Shown in pieces: positions 20,713-29,605 of a stretch of DNA of 64,000 nt. The notes under the pieces were generated by a model. It was not told the origin of the DNA, did not search any database, and was given only the letters and a program-made list of their open reading frames with translations. The translations under genes were made by a program, and so were the position numbers. Origin of the DNA: Companilactobacillus bobalius (GTDB lineage Bacteria; Bacillota; Bacilli; Lactobacillales; Lactobacillaceae); NCBI RefSeq assembly GCF_009764355.1, contig NZ_LNUA01000032.1:248001-312000 (forward strand), given 5' to 3'. The first letter of the stretch is position 1. Every line of letters begins with the position of its first letter.

Positions 20713-21347
20713 TGGATAAAAAAATAGCAATCGATATTGCCAGTCAATTATTAAGAATTAAGGCGGTGACATTAAGTCCAAAGCAGCCTTTTACTTGGGC
20801 CAGCGGGATTAAATCACCAATCTATAATGAAGCATGCTAGTTCATTGCTTATCCGAAATTTCGTCAAACCATTGCTGAAGATCTTGCTCTTCTAATTAAA
20901 GAAAAATATCCTGAGGTAGAACATTTCGGATATATTGCAGGAGGCGGGAATCAATAAGGTTCTGTGGAAAGAAACCATTGAGCTTAATAAAATAGCTATG
21001 TTCGTCCAAAGAAAAAGGATCACGGTAAAAAAGGCCAAAATCAAAATATTATTTAAGCTGGTGACAAAGTTGTATTGATCGATGATTTGATTTCAACCGG
21101 TGGCAGTATTTTAAAGGCAGTCGATGCGGTTCGTGAAACAGGTGCCGAGGTTATCGGTACAGTTGCTATTTTCTCTTATGATTTACCAGAAAGTACCACT
21201 AATTTTGTAGCAGCTAGAACAAAGCTGTTTACTCTGACTGATTTTCCTACATTGATTCAAGTGGCTAAGGAACAGGATTATATTGAAGAAAGTGATACCG
21301 AACTTTTAGAGCAATGGTATAAAGATCCCGAAGGATGGTGTAAATAA
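20712..21347 (+). pseudogene. pyrE: Orotate phosphoribosyltransferase, interrupted
   Basis: The 211-codon frame has family length; the enzyme makes OMP from orotate and PRPP. The N-terminal part ([14 protein letters not shown]) is followed by a TAG at 20838-20840. About 20940-21060 holds unrelated sequence with several stops, where the IGG-ATAGIPHA region and the PRPP-related Lys segment (YVRxKxKxHG, partly visible) belong. The PRPP-binding VVLIDDLISTGGS resumes in the same frame and the C-terminus is normal. As written it is non-functional. Confidence 0.88.
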
Positions 21348-22495
21348 TGGATTTATATAAAACAGTTCGACCATTAATTTTTAAAGTAGATCCAGAAGTT
21401 GATCATCACTTAGTAGCCAATGGATTAAAAATGTTTAATCGCTATCCCAAAGCTTTACAAACAATGTTTCAAATCAAAAAACGCTGAATTGGAACGGTTA
21501 CCGTTAAAGGTGTAAATTTCGATTCACCAATTGGAATAGGTGCGGGCTTTGATAAGAAAGCTGAATTTTATAATAGCTTAGGTGCTCTAGGTGCTGGTTT
21601 TGTTGAAATTGGTAGTGTAACTAGAGAAAATCAACCAGGTAATCTTAAGAAACGAATTTTTCGCTTAACAGAGGATCAAGCTATCATCAATCGTATGGGT
21701 TTGAATAATTTGGGAATTGAAGAAACCAGAAAACATTTGGCCAATACTCCTAAACATGTCACGATTGGTATCAGTGTGGCTCCTGGACATGGTTTAAGTA
21801 GTGAAGAAATGGTTGATGAAATGGTGGACGATATCAAAGAGATTCATTCATTTGCCGACTATATAGCTTTGAATCAGAGTTGCCCTAATCAAAAAGGTGT
21901 AACAACTTTACAAGAGATACCAGTTGCCAAGAGATTATTGCAAAAAATCCATAATCTGCATATTAAGGAACCAGTTTTTTGTAAATTTGGAAATGATATC
22001 ACTGCTGAGCAATTAATTGAATTGATCAATGAAACAAAAGGATTAATGGATGGTATTATTTTAACTAATACAGCCTCCAATCCAAGCAAAGTTTATAACA
22101 ACTTAAAGTCAACTAATCGTAATGAAGGTGGTGGCTTGAGTGGTAAGCCAATTTTCCTTAAATCATTGAGTTTGACTAAAGCAATTCATCAAGCCTTTCC
22201 AGAGCTACCAATTATGTTTTCTGGCGGTGTATTTACACCTGAGGATGCGCAGACAGCTCTAGAAGCAGGTGCCAGTTTAGTACAAGTTTACACAGGTTTC
22301 ATCTATAACGGACCAACTCTTTTGGAAAAAATCAATCGTCATCTATCTATCAATGATGTGGTACGTAATTTGGATTACACTCCCGTTGCCAAAGTACCAA
22401 GTCATAGTTCACAAGATGTTGAAGTTACCGATATTAATGAAGATAAAAAAGTTGAATTAGATGCCAATTCAGGCGCATCTTTTCATGAAGAGTAA
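21347..22495 (+). pseudogene. pyrD: Dihydroorotate dehydrogenase (class 2 type), single in-frame stop
   Basis: A 382-codon frame for the FMN enzyme oxidising dihydroorotate. The FMN-binding GIGAGFDKKAEF, the catalytic region LNQSCPNQKG and the phosphate site FSGGVFTPEDA and VQVYTGF are present. The layout resembles class 2 enzymes, which use quinones; an acidic C-terminal tail of about 40 residues follows the barrel. One TGA at 21485-21487, between MFQIKKR and IGTVTVKG, splits the gene after residue 46. Everything downstream is well preserved, so a base error is a simple explanation. Confidence 0.87.
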
Positions 22496-22543
22496 ACAAA
22501 AAGACTGTCAGATAGGGATTCTTATCTAAACAGTCTTTTTTTG
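22496..22543 (+). terminator. Terminator of the pyr operon
   Basis: AAAGACTGT pairs with ACAGTCTTT around an inner stem AGATA/TATCT and is followed by seven T. Confidence 0.9.
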
Positions 22544-22631
22544 ATGGAAAAAATTTTATCGTCCAAAGTTTGTAGCTCTAAATATATTTAACAGTTAAAA
22601 TTACTTTTATTTGTGTGATGAGGGAGATTTT

Positions 22632-23444
22632 ATGGGATACAAATTAATTACCATTGATATGGACGATACACTTTTGACGACAGCAAAAGAGATTTCAGAG
22701 AAAAATAAAATCATGATTCAAAGAGCCATGAAAAAAGGAACTAAAGTCGTTCTCTGTTTAAGCCGTCCGCACAAGGCCATGTATGATTATGCACGCAGTC
22801 TCGGGATTGATGGTGATGATAATTATATGATCACTAATGGTGGGGCAATTATTGAAAATATGAGTGGTAAAATTTTTTATCAGAAAACACTTAGTAATGA
22901 TTTTTATCGTGAATTTGTCAGTTTTGTTAAGGAACATGTTTTACCATACTGTGTTTTGGATATTCAAGGTAATACTTACACAAGTGGTTTTGAATTTATC
23001 GATGATTACACGATTGCCATGGCCTACGGGAATAGTCGTGGTTTGTATATCAAAGAACCAGAGGATTTACCAGCCGATTTTGAAATTACCAAGGCAGTCA
23101 TCAACGGTAACGAACAACGTTTGGATGAGATCACTGACTTTATCAATCGACGATTCAGTGATTACTTTGTCGTAAGAACAGGAGTTGGTTATCTGGAAAT
23201 TTTTCCTAATAATGTCAATAAAGGCGAAGCGGTGAAACATTTAGCTAAACAATTAGAGATTGATTTGGAAATAGCTTGATTATTTGGATCTTGAAATTAT
23301 TAATTGTGATAATTTTTGATCTGTAAAATATGATTTCAAAAGGGTAATGCACAGGAATGAGGAAAAGCTGTTAGCGACTATGTAACAACTGATAATAACC
23401 ATGATGGTGTAGGGAATACGATTGAAAAATTTGTTACTGAATAA
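22632..23444 (+). pseudogene. Cof-type HAD family phosphatase, interrupted near the C-terminus
   Basis: A 270-codon HAD IIB hydrolase of the Cof/YidA type, which dephosphorylates sugar phosphates and related metabolites. The nucleophile motif is DMDDTLLTT at residue 10; motif II (normally CSGR) reads CLSRP. About 23276-23370 is unrelated stop-rich sequence that removes the metal-binding GDxxND motif; the true C-terminus (SDYVTTDNNHDGVG) resumes in frame to 23444. It is closely related to the genes at 54152 and 54925. ATG at 22632 has GGGAG upstream. Confidence 0.85.
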
Positions 23445-23447
23445 ATT

Positions 23448-23819
23448 TTAGATCTTAATTTTATTCAAATCGTCAATTAATTTACCAACTTGAGATTGCT
23501 GCTCAGCCGATAGTTGATCAGAAGTACCAATAACATTGAGAATAGCGTCTCCTAATTGAATGATTGTGACAGTGGTGTCGTTTGTAGCCAATACTAAGTA
23601 GATTGAAACAAATTTTGTCAGTTCTTCAAATTGAAGCGATTCTTGAATTTTTGTTTGATGTAGAAGCTTATTCGAAGTTTTGATGATAATCTGTTTTGCC
23701 TGCTGATTTTTTTCCTTATTAGCCCTACGTTTTTGGTAATAGGGCAAAAAGAGTGCAATTGAGACGGCCAAGATTTCGGCAAAACTTTCAACCCATTCAG
23801 CTAGAGAACCTATTTCCAT
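23448..23819 (-). CDS. Small membrane-anchored protein of unknown function
   Basis: A 123-residue protein I do not recognise. It has a hydrophobic N-terminal segment (about residues 11-27), then a basic patch (QKRRANKEKNQQAK) and a mostly polar helical remainder with a coiled-coil-like feel. The topology suggests a membrane anchor with a cytoplasmic tail. A GGAAGTGAT site before the ATG on the minus strand supports translation. It is convergent to the HAD gene with almost no gap. Confidence 0.55.
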   Translation of the reverse strand: MEIGSLAEWVESFAEILAVSIALFLPYYQKRRANKEKNQQAKQIIIKTSNKLLHQTKIQESLQFEELTKFVSIYLVLATNDTTVTIIQLGDAILNVIGTSDQLSAEQQSQVGKLIDDLNKIKI

Positions 23820-23997
23820 AAGATCACTTCCGTAAAATCATTTGTGATAAGAATAGCATTGAATGGGTTAATCAAGGTATAAGAAAGCACTGAAAAAGTA
23901 AAAGGATTATTCCAGTTTTTACTATCGACTAGTTTCTTGGTTTTAGTATTATCAGTGTTTTAAGATTTTTAACCCAAAAGAAATTTTAAATCAAAAA

Positions 23998-24063
23998 GAA
24001 CAGTCTCCATTAAGTATTCAAGATTCTTTACTTGAATCCCTTAATAGAGGCTGTTTTTTTGTC
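23998..24063. terminator. Long hairpin terminator
   Basis: AACAGTCTC and CTATTAAG-type arms form a long imperfect stem of over 20 pairs (AACAG outer, ATTCAAG/CTTGAAT inner) followed by seven T on the plus strand. No plus-strand gene ends nearby; it may end minus-strand transcription from lctP or the small membrane gene. Confidence 0.6.
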
Positions 24064-24110
24064 CTACTAGATTAAATTAATTTGTAGGTTTACGTATTAA
24101 ATATACTTAC

Positions 24111-24345
24111 CTCAGGAAAATGAAAGAAATACTGTCTAGTCTGGAGTAAGAATTAAAAATGCATTCAGCTATGAAATTATTGTTGGCGGCTTTGCCGCCT
24201 ACAATAAGGCTGATCTTGGAGATCCATAATTTTGCCGAAGGTAAAATTATTAGCTTCAAGTCACGCCCATAGCGTTCCAATGCATTTTTAATTCTTACGG
24301 AAGACGGGAATTCAAGCACAACTGCATTTTACCTGACTTTAGGAA
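24111..24345. repeat. Multi-arm inverted-repeat element (possible structured RNA or MITE-like repeat)
   Basis: The 235-base region between the long hairpin and lctP folds on itself at several levels. A perfect 20-base inverted repeat lies at 24146-24165 and 24279-24298, extended inward by GCTATG/CATAGC. Inside are two independent hairpins: ATTGT-GGCGGC with its complement (about 24178-24205) and AATTTTGCC with GGTAAAATT (about 24228-24248). Outside, TCAGGAAAATG pairs with CATTTTACCTGA with one bulge. No protein is encoded. Confidence 0.7.
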
Positions 24346-24381
24346 AAACTATTATTTTTCTTAATTCGGAATTTTTGATGT

Positions 24382-25968
24382 CTACATAAATAAGGTGAAG
24401 ACGAAACCAACGATACCAACTAGAAGTCCATATAACAAAGCTGGCAAAACAGTTTTACGTAAAATGTTACCTTCTTGACCACTGAGTCCAACGACAGAAC
24501 TAACAGAAACAATATTGTGAACACAGATCATATTTCCAGCTGCAGCACCAATTAATTGTGCTGCTAAAACTAATTCTTTGCTGACATTAGCATTGGAGGC
24601 AATATCAGCTTGAATTTGTCCAAAGGTCAAGGTTGAAACAGTTGTACTACCAGTAACAAATGAACCTAGTTGACCGAGGAATGGAGCAATAATGATCCAG
24701 ATACCGGAAAGATATTTGGAAATAACTTCGGCGATATACATAGGCATGCTAGGCAGTTTAGCTAAATTGATTTCAGAGTTAGTAAAGATTTGAACCATGA
24801 TCAAGGTTACAACCAAAGCTAAGGCAGTTGATTTCATTGACAGAGCAACTTTTTTAGCAATGGGGAAGAAATTCTTCAAAGATTTAACTTGAATTAACAA
24901 GCCAAAGATAACAGCAATCAATTCAAGAGGTATACGTTTAGATAAATAGAAAATAAAGGAATTGACTTGTGAGAATCCTAAATTGATAAACCACGACTTA
25001 AAAATCGTTGATAAATAGTAGACTTTTAATGGAGCAATTGTTCGAGTAGCTAAGAGCATTAGGATAACAATGATGTATGGTGACCAAGCGGTTAACAAAG
25101 ACATCTTCTTTTCGGAAGCAATTGTTTTAGTTGAAGTGGTCCACGGATTGGTGAAGCTATCTTTAGGCAATAAGAATTTTAATCTGATAGTCAAAATAGT
25201 GATGATAATAGTTGCGAATGGGGCTAAGATGGATACAAATTCGTAACTGAGTACAAATGAAACTAAAAGAGCAAAGGTGCTGTAGACTAGTCCGATAAAT
25301 AAGGACCAAGGAACTAATTTTAAGAAATCTTTTCTTTGATGTCCGTCATTTTTGCCGAAGATAAAGACAAGAATGAAGATCAACATCAAAGGCATAAAAG
25401 TACCAGCAAAGAAATCTAATTCTTAATCAATAACTTAAGCTCTAAACATTATCAGGAATTGATTCAAAGCGTTACTTAAACCGACTGTTAAAGGTGTTCC
25501 GACAGCACCAAAAGAAGCCGGTGTGGAGTCGGCAATCAAGGCTAATGTGACAGCTGCCATAGGTGAAAAACCCAAAGCAATCATCAATGGAGCAGTAACC
25601 ATAGCTGGAGTTCCAAAACCAGAGACACCCTCAATCAGTCCTCCAAATAAGAAAGCAACTAAGATTAATTGAATTCTCATGTCAGCCGATAAGGTGTGAA
25701 ATCCGGCATTAATTCGATCAATTGCTCCGGTGTGCTGCAAAATATTGAGCATCATCAAAGCACCGAAAAGAATCCAAAGAATCGGTAGAGCTTTGTGAAT
25801 TGATTGAAAAATAGAAGCTAATAGTGCTTTGGTCGGCATTTTCCAAAGAAAGTAACCTTCCAACAAAACGATGAAAGCACTGATCGACATTCCCTTAGTT
25901 GCGGGCATATTGATAATTCCTAAAAGGATTAATGGCAGAATAACAGCTGATAAAGCAACGATAATCAT
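24382..25968 (-). pseudogene. lctP: L-lactate permease (LctP/LldP family), interrupted
   Basis: A 528-codon frame, the exact size expected for the LctP family of multi-pass lactate:proton symporters. The N-terminal 177 residues (GGLIEGVSGFGTPAMV, ADSTPASFGAVGTPL) are intact. About 25396-25440 is unrelated sequence with two stops, and the remaining helices, including GSFVTGSTTVSTLTF and AAAGNMICVHNIVS, continue in the same frame to the C-terminus. The ATG at 25968 has AAGGGGA upstream on the minus strand. It is divergent from padR. Confidence 0.88.
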
Positions 25969-26156
25969 GAAATTTCCCCTTATAAATGTATTTTAATCAT
26001 TATATAATTTTTTACTTATTCAATGCAGTAGAAAAGTAAAAAATATTTTTCCATAAATGAACTTTCAATAAATCTTACTACCCTAATAGTAAGGCAGATT
26101 AGGGTAAAAGGGTAATTTTAGTTAGACCTTTTGTAAATAAAATACTGTTTTGAATA

Positions 26157-26192
26157 AATTACTTTGACACACATAGTAATTGGTGATACATT
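26157..26192 (+). promoter_or_regulatory. padR promoter with overlapping inverted repeat
   Basis: TTGACA (26164-26169), a 17-base spacer and TACATT (26187-26192). An inverted repeat AATTACT/AGTAATT (26157-26163 and 26175-26181) overlaps the -35 box and spacer and is a candidate autoregulatory operator. Confidence 0.6.
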
Positions 26193-26222
26193 ATTGGCAT
26201 AGAAAAAAGGTGAGACGAAATA

Positions 26223-26573
26223 ATGAAACCACTAATTTCCAAAGATATTATTCGTGGACACACTGCTACGATTGTTTTAAACATTCTTAATCAAGGCGAC
26301 AGTTATGGTTACGAAATAGCCAAACGAGTTAAAGAATTGAGCCACGATGATTATGAATTGAATGAAGCTACTCTTTATACTGTTTTTAGAAGGTTAGAAA
26401 AAAATGGTGACATTGTTGGCTATTGGGGTGATGAAACTCAAGGTGGACGTCGTAAGTATTACCAGATAACTACTCAAGGGAAACAAACCCTAACGGATAA
26501 TATTGAAGCTTGGAATTTTGCTAAGAAAGTAATCGATGAATTGATTTTAGGAAGGATAAATGATCATGAATGA
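26223..26573 (+). CDS. PadR family transcriptional regulator
   Basis: A 116-residue winged-helix repressor. Visible are the PadR N-terminal fold (RGHTATIVLNILNQGD, SYGYEIAKRVKEL), the recognition region NEATLYTVFRRLEKNG and the wing GGRRKYYQIT. PadR proteins commonly repress adjacent transport or envelope-stress genes. The stop overlaps the start of the DUF4097 gene by eight bases, so regulator and target are co-translated; padR-DUF1700-DUF4097 is a common Firmicutes pairing. An inverted repeat in its promoter suggests autoregulation. Confidence 0.88.
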   Translation: MKPLISKDIIRGHTATIVLNILNQGDSYGYEIAKRVKELSHDDYELNEATLYTVFRRLEKNGDIVGYWGDETQGGRRKYYQITTQGKQTLTDNIEAWNFAKKVIDELILGRINDHE

Positions 26574-27948
26574 AGAAATAAAGACATTAGTTAACCAAAG
26601 ACTAAATAAGATTTTTAATGATTATCCTGAAACTGTTGAATTAAGTGATTTGAAAGAGGAATTGTCATCTGATTTGATGTCGTCTGCAGAAGATAAATTA
26701 AGTGCTGATGTGACTCCAGCAACCGCTGTTGAAAAAGCTTTTAAAGAATTCGGTGATATTGATGAAGTGATTAACCAAGTGTTGAATGATAATCATCAAA
26801 ATGAACATCATAAACATGCTGCAGGACATACCTTTAATATTGATAATTCGGGTATTAGCATTGATAATGGTAAGTTATTCAACATCAATGACGATGGTAT
26901 TACAGTCAATAATGGTAAAACTATTAAAATCAACGATGATGGAATCAAGTTTGGTAATTTAGTAATCAATGATAATGGCATTAATTTTAAAGGTAATACG
27001 AAACCTTTTAAAAAAAGTAAAGATAAATTCGATAGTTATTTTGATAAAGAATTTGCGGACTTTGACGTTGATGACGACTTCAATGATGATAATTTTAATA
27101 CCGAAGTCCATGTTGAAACTTTGCCTTTAACTGATGAGTATGAATTTGACTATACGGATCTGGACAAAATCAGAATTAACTATAAGAGTGCCGATTTAAA
27201 GATTTTGCCTACCGATGGTGACAAAATTAAAATTAGTGAATACATGTCACGTACAAATCCTAATTACCAAGTAAAGACAGATTTGGTTGATAACGTATTG
27301 AGTATTAAGCAAGGTGAAATTCCACATTTTTTGTCATTAAAGATTAGAGTGAAAATTTTGATTCCTAAAACCTATGTCAAAACACTTCAAGTGATTAATG
27401 ATAGTGGTAATTTACAAGTTCAGGGTATGAAGGCTTTGGAAAGGGCAGTTGTTGAATGTCACAGTGGGGCAGTTTACTTGAATAATTTTGAAAGCCAAAC
27501 TTTATTACTTGATGTAAATTCAGGTAAATTAACATTGGATCATGTTTTGACTAAAGAACAATTGGCTATCAATGATCGTAGTGGTTTAGTTAATATGGAT
27601 ACCGTGGCAACACCTAAATTTGATATTTCCTCCAGAAGCGGTTCGATCAAAGGAACTGATTTCAGCGGTGCCGGTAATATCATGGTAAAGTCGGGTACTG
27701 TTCATATGAATTTCGATAAGGTTACTGGTGATGTAAATGTCGAGAACAATAGTGGTACGGTCAAGTTGAAGATGCCTGAGGATGACTCTTACAAGTTTGA
27801 TCTAGAAGCTCAAAGCGTAAGTTTGCATATTTTTTAATTTTAGAAAACATAATAATATATCCCCCGTTTCTCATAGATCATGACACATTAATTATAACAA
27901 TATCAGCTAACGGTTCATGCAAAATCGGGTATTATCAAAGTTTCATAA
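26566..27948 (+). pseudogene. DUF4097 family beta-helix protein with DUF1700-like N-terminus, interrupted
   Basis: A 460-codon frame. The N-terminus (about 1-80) resembles DUF1700-type helical modules that accompany PadR regulators; about 80-150 has repeated short turns (IDNGKLFNINDDGI, VNNGKTIKINDDGI); the rest is a DUF4097 adhesin-like beta-solenoid (SGNLQVQ, SGAVYL, SGKLTL, RSGSIKG). There is no signal peptide. About 27817-27900 is stop-rich unrelated sequence, and the natural C-terminus YQLTVHAKSGIIKVS resumes in frame. ATG 26566 is chosen over 26560 from the spacing to AGGAAGG. Confidence 0.8.
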
Positions 27949-28059
27949 TGAATTTGACGTTTTGGATAGTTGGGGACATCTTTCTTACAATTTAATCAAT
28001 ATTAATTTATACTCATAGAGAATTTTTGAGGATAATACTTAGATTAGGAAGTATTGATT

Positions 28060-28830
28060 ATGATTGAAAAGATAGTAAATCAACACTTTATTCCGACGTT
28101 TGACGTTGATATATTGAATATTGGAGGGAGCAACGCTAGGGAGAAAGTAATGTCGACTGATGGAGAAAAATTTGTTGTACGTGAATTAATGTCACGTCGC
28201 AATTTAAAATATATGTTTAAAGTGGATGTTACTGGTAACAGTTTGTCCATCAATCAGGAAAAATATCCTCGAATTCCAACATTAAAATTTGAGCTGCAAA
28301 TCTTTATTCCTAAAACCTTTATTGGTGATGTGATCATATCGAATCACAATGGTTCAATTTTGTTGCACGATATGACTTGTCAACAGTTATTTATTACTGA
28401 TAATTCAGGCAAAATAGTATTGGATGATTTGAAAATTGAAAAGGGATTCTTTATTCAATCACGTAATGGCGATATAAAAATGGACAATATCAGAAGTCGT
28501 CGATTCTATTTGAACTCTTATAGTGGCATGATCAAAGCTGTTTCTCTAAGCGGAGCTGGCAGTGTATCAAGTTCAACGGGTTATGTTCAATTGGATTTTG
28601 AAATGGTTTCTGGAAATATTGTCGTTAATGATACTAAAGGAACGGTTAAGGTTTCGATGCCTGAAAGAGATTCTTATAACTTTAAATTGCAGTCTAAGGT
28701 AGCTGAAGTCAGGGCACCAAGGACTAGTTTGCATCATGATCGTTTGGAATATAAGGAGGGTACCGTGGGGGATAATCCACAGTATCAATTGAATGTTCAA
28801 ACTAAGTCTGGACGAATTAAAGTTAAATAG
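28060..28830 (+). CDS. DUF4097 family protein, paralogue lacking the N-terminal module
   Basis: A 256-residue beta-solenoid protein clearly related to the second half of the preceding gene (shared MSRRN, IPKTF, NSGKIVLDDL, SGAGS and YKEGTVGDNPQYQL patterns). It lacks the DUF1700-like N-terminus and any signal peptide. ATG at 28060 follows GGAAG by eight bases. It gives an intact view of the C-terminal segment that is destroyed in the upstream copy. Function is unknown; the locus probably responds to whatever the PadR regulator senses. Confidence 0.8.
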   Translation: MIEKIVNQHFIPTFDVDILNIGGSNAREKVMSTDGEKFVVRELMSRRNLKYMFKVDVTGNSLSINQEKYPRIPTLKFELQIFIPKTFIGDVIISNHNGSILLHDMTCQQLFITDNSGKIVLDDLKIEKGFFIQSRNGDIKMDNIRSRRFYLNSYSGMIKAVSLSGAGSVSSSTGYVQLDFEMVSGNIVVNDTKGTVKVSMPERDSYNFKLQSKVAEVRAPRTSLHHDRLEYKEGTVGDNPQYQLNVQTKSGRIKVK

Positions 28831-28847
28831 GTTTGTCTTTATATAAC

Positions 28848-28896
28848 AAAAGTCCAGTGTGGTAACCAAAAACGGTTGCTACACTGGACTTTTTTA
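28848..28896. terminator. Bidirectional terminator
   Basis: A 13-base-pair stem (AAAAGTCCAGTGT and complement) with an inner GGTAACC/GGTTGCT-type stem and flanking A and T runs separates two convergent genes. Confidence 0.9.
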
Positions 28897-29436
28897 ATTG
28901 ATTTTTTTAGTGATGATTTCTAAAACATTGCTAACTCGGTAAAGAGTGTTTTTTGGATCATGTCGTTGATTCCAGGATAAATCTAGCAGGATTTTCCCCT
29001 TGTTGAGATCTAAAACAAGATAAAATGGCCTTCTCAGCCACGGGAAAAAAGACTGTTTAGCTGGATTAATAGTGAGAATGTTTTGTAAATCATATTTTTT
29101 ATCACTTTCAACGATGTAACATTTTTTAACTTGGGAAAAACTGATAAATTGGTAATCAATACGATCAGGTAAAAAAATCATCTTTAAACGATCATGATAA
29201 GAAATTAGTTTGTAGTAGGATACTCCGTGTTTTTCTAACTGCCAATGCCCAAACATTTTGGGTAGATTATTAGGATAATAAATAAAGATTAATAAAAAAA
29301 GGACAACTAGAAATAAACCAAGAGCAACCGAGAAGCTAATAAAAAATCCCAATCCTCCGATAATCAGACTAAGTAATATACTGACTATTAAAGGACGACG
29401 ATTAATTTTTTTTCCAAATTCAGTTTTTTCAATCAT
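28894..29436 (-). CDS. Two-helix membrane protein of unknown function
   Basis: A 180-residue protein with two adjacent N-terminal membrane helices (about 15-35 and 37-55) and a cytoplasmic domain rich in aromatic and basic residues (PKMFGHWQLEKHG, SFSQVKKCYIVESD), reminiscent of PH-like membrane proteins. I do not assign a family. ATG at 29436 has AAAGGA upstream on the minus strand. It is divergent from the YfcC-type transporter. Confidence 0.6.
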   Translation of the reverse strand: MIEKTEFGKKINRRPLIVSILLSLIIGGLGFFISFSVALGLFLVVLFLLIFIYYPNNLPKMFGHWQLEKHGVSYYKLISYHDRLKMIFLPDRIDYQFISFSQVKKCYIVESDKKYDLQNILTINPAKQSFFPWLRRPFYLVLDLNKGKILLDLSWNQRHDPKNTLYRVSNVLEIITKKIN

Positions 29437-29478
29437 TGGCGTTATCCTTTCTTAGAAGCTAAGAATATTGTAACGGTT

Positions 29479-29492
29479 TGCAAGCGCTATCA
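29479..29492 (+). promoter_or_regulatory. Catabolite responsive element (cre) candidate
   Basis: TGCAAGCGCTATCA matches the cre consensus TGWAANCGNTNWCA at 13 of 14 positions, in the divergent intergenic region upstream of the transporter. Confidence 0.55.
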
Positions 29493-29605
29493 CAAGCGGA
29501 GTGATAGGAATTTTATTTAAAACTATTTTTTGAGAAAGCATTGTAATAGATAAATTTATCGTATATTCTACATATATATCACATAGATAGAGGAGGATAA
29601 TGTTT

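Noticed and set aside
24111..24345. Structured region as a tRNA cluster or CRISPR array
   Set aside because: No tRNA arms or CCA end, no T-loop sequence, and no regularly spaced direct repeats; only inverted repeats.
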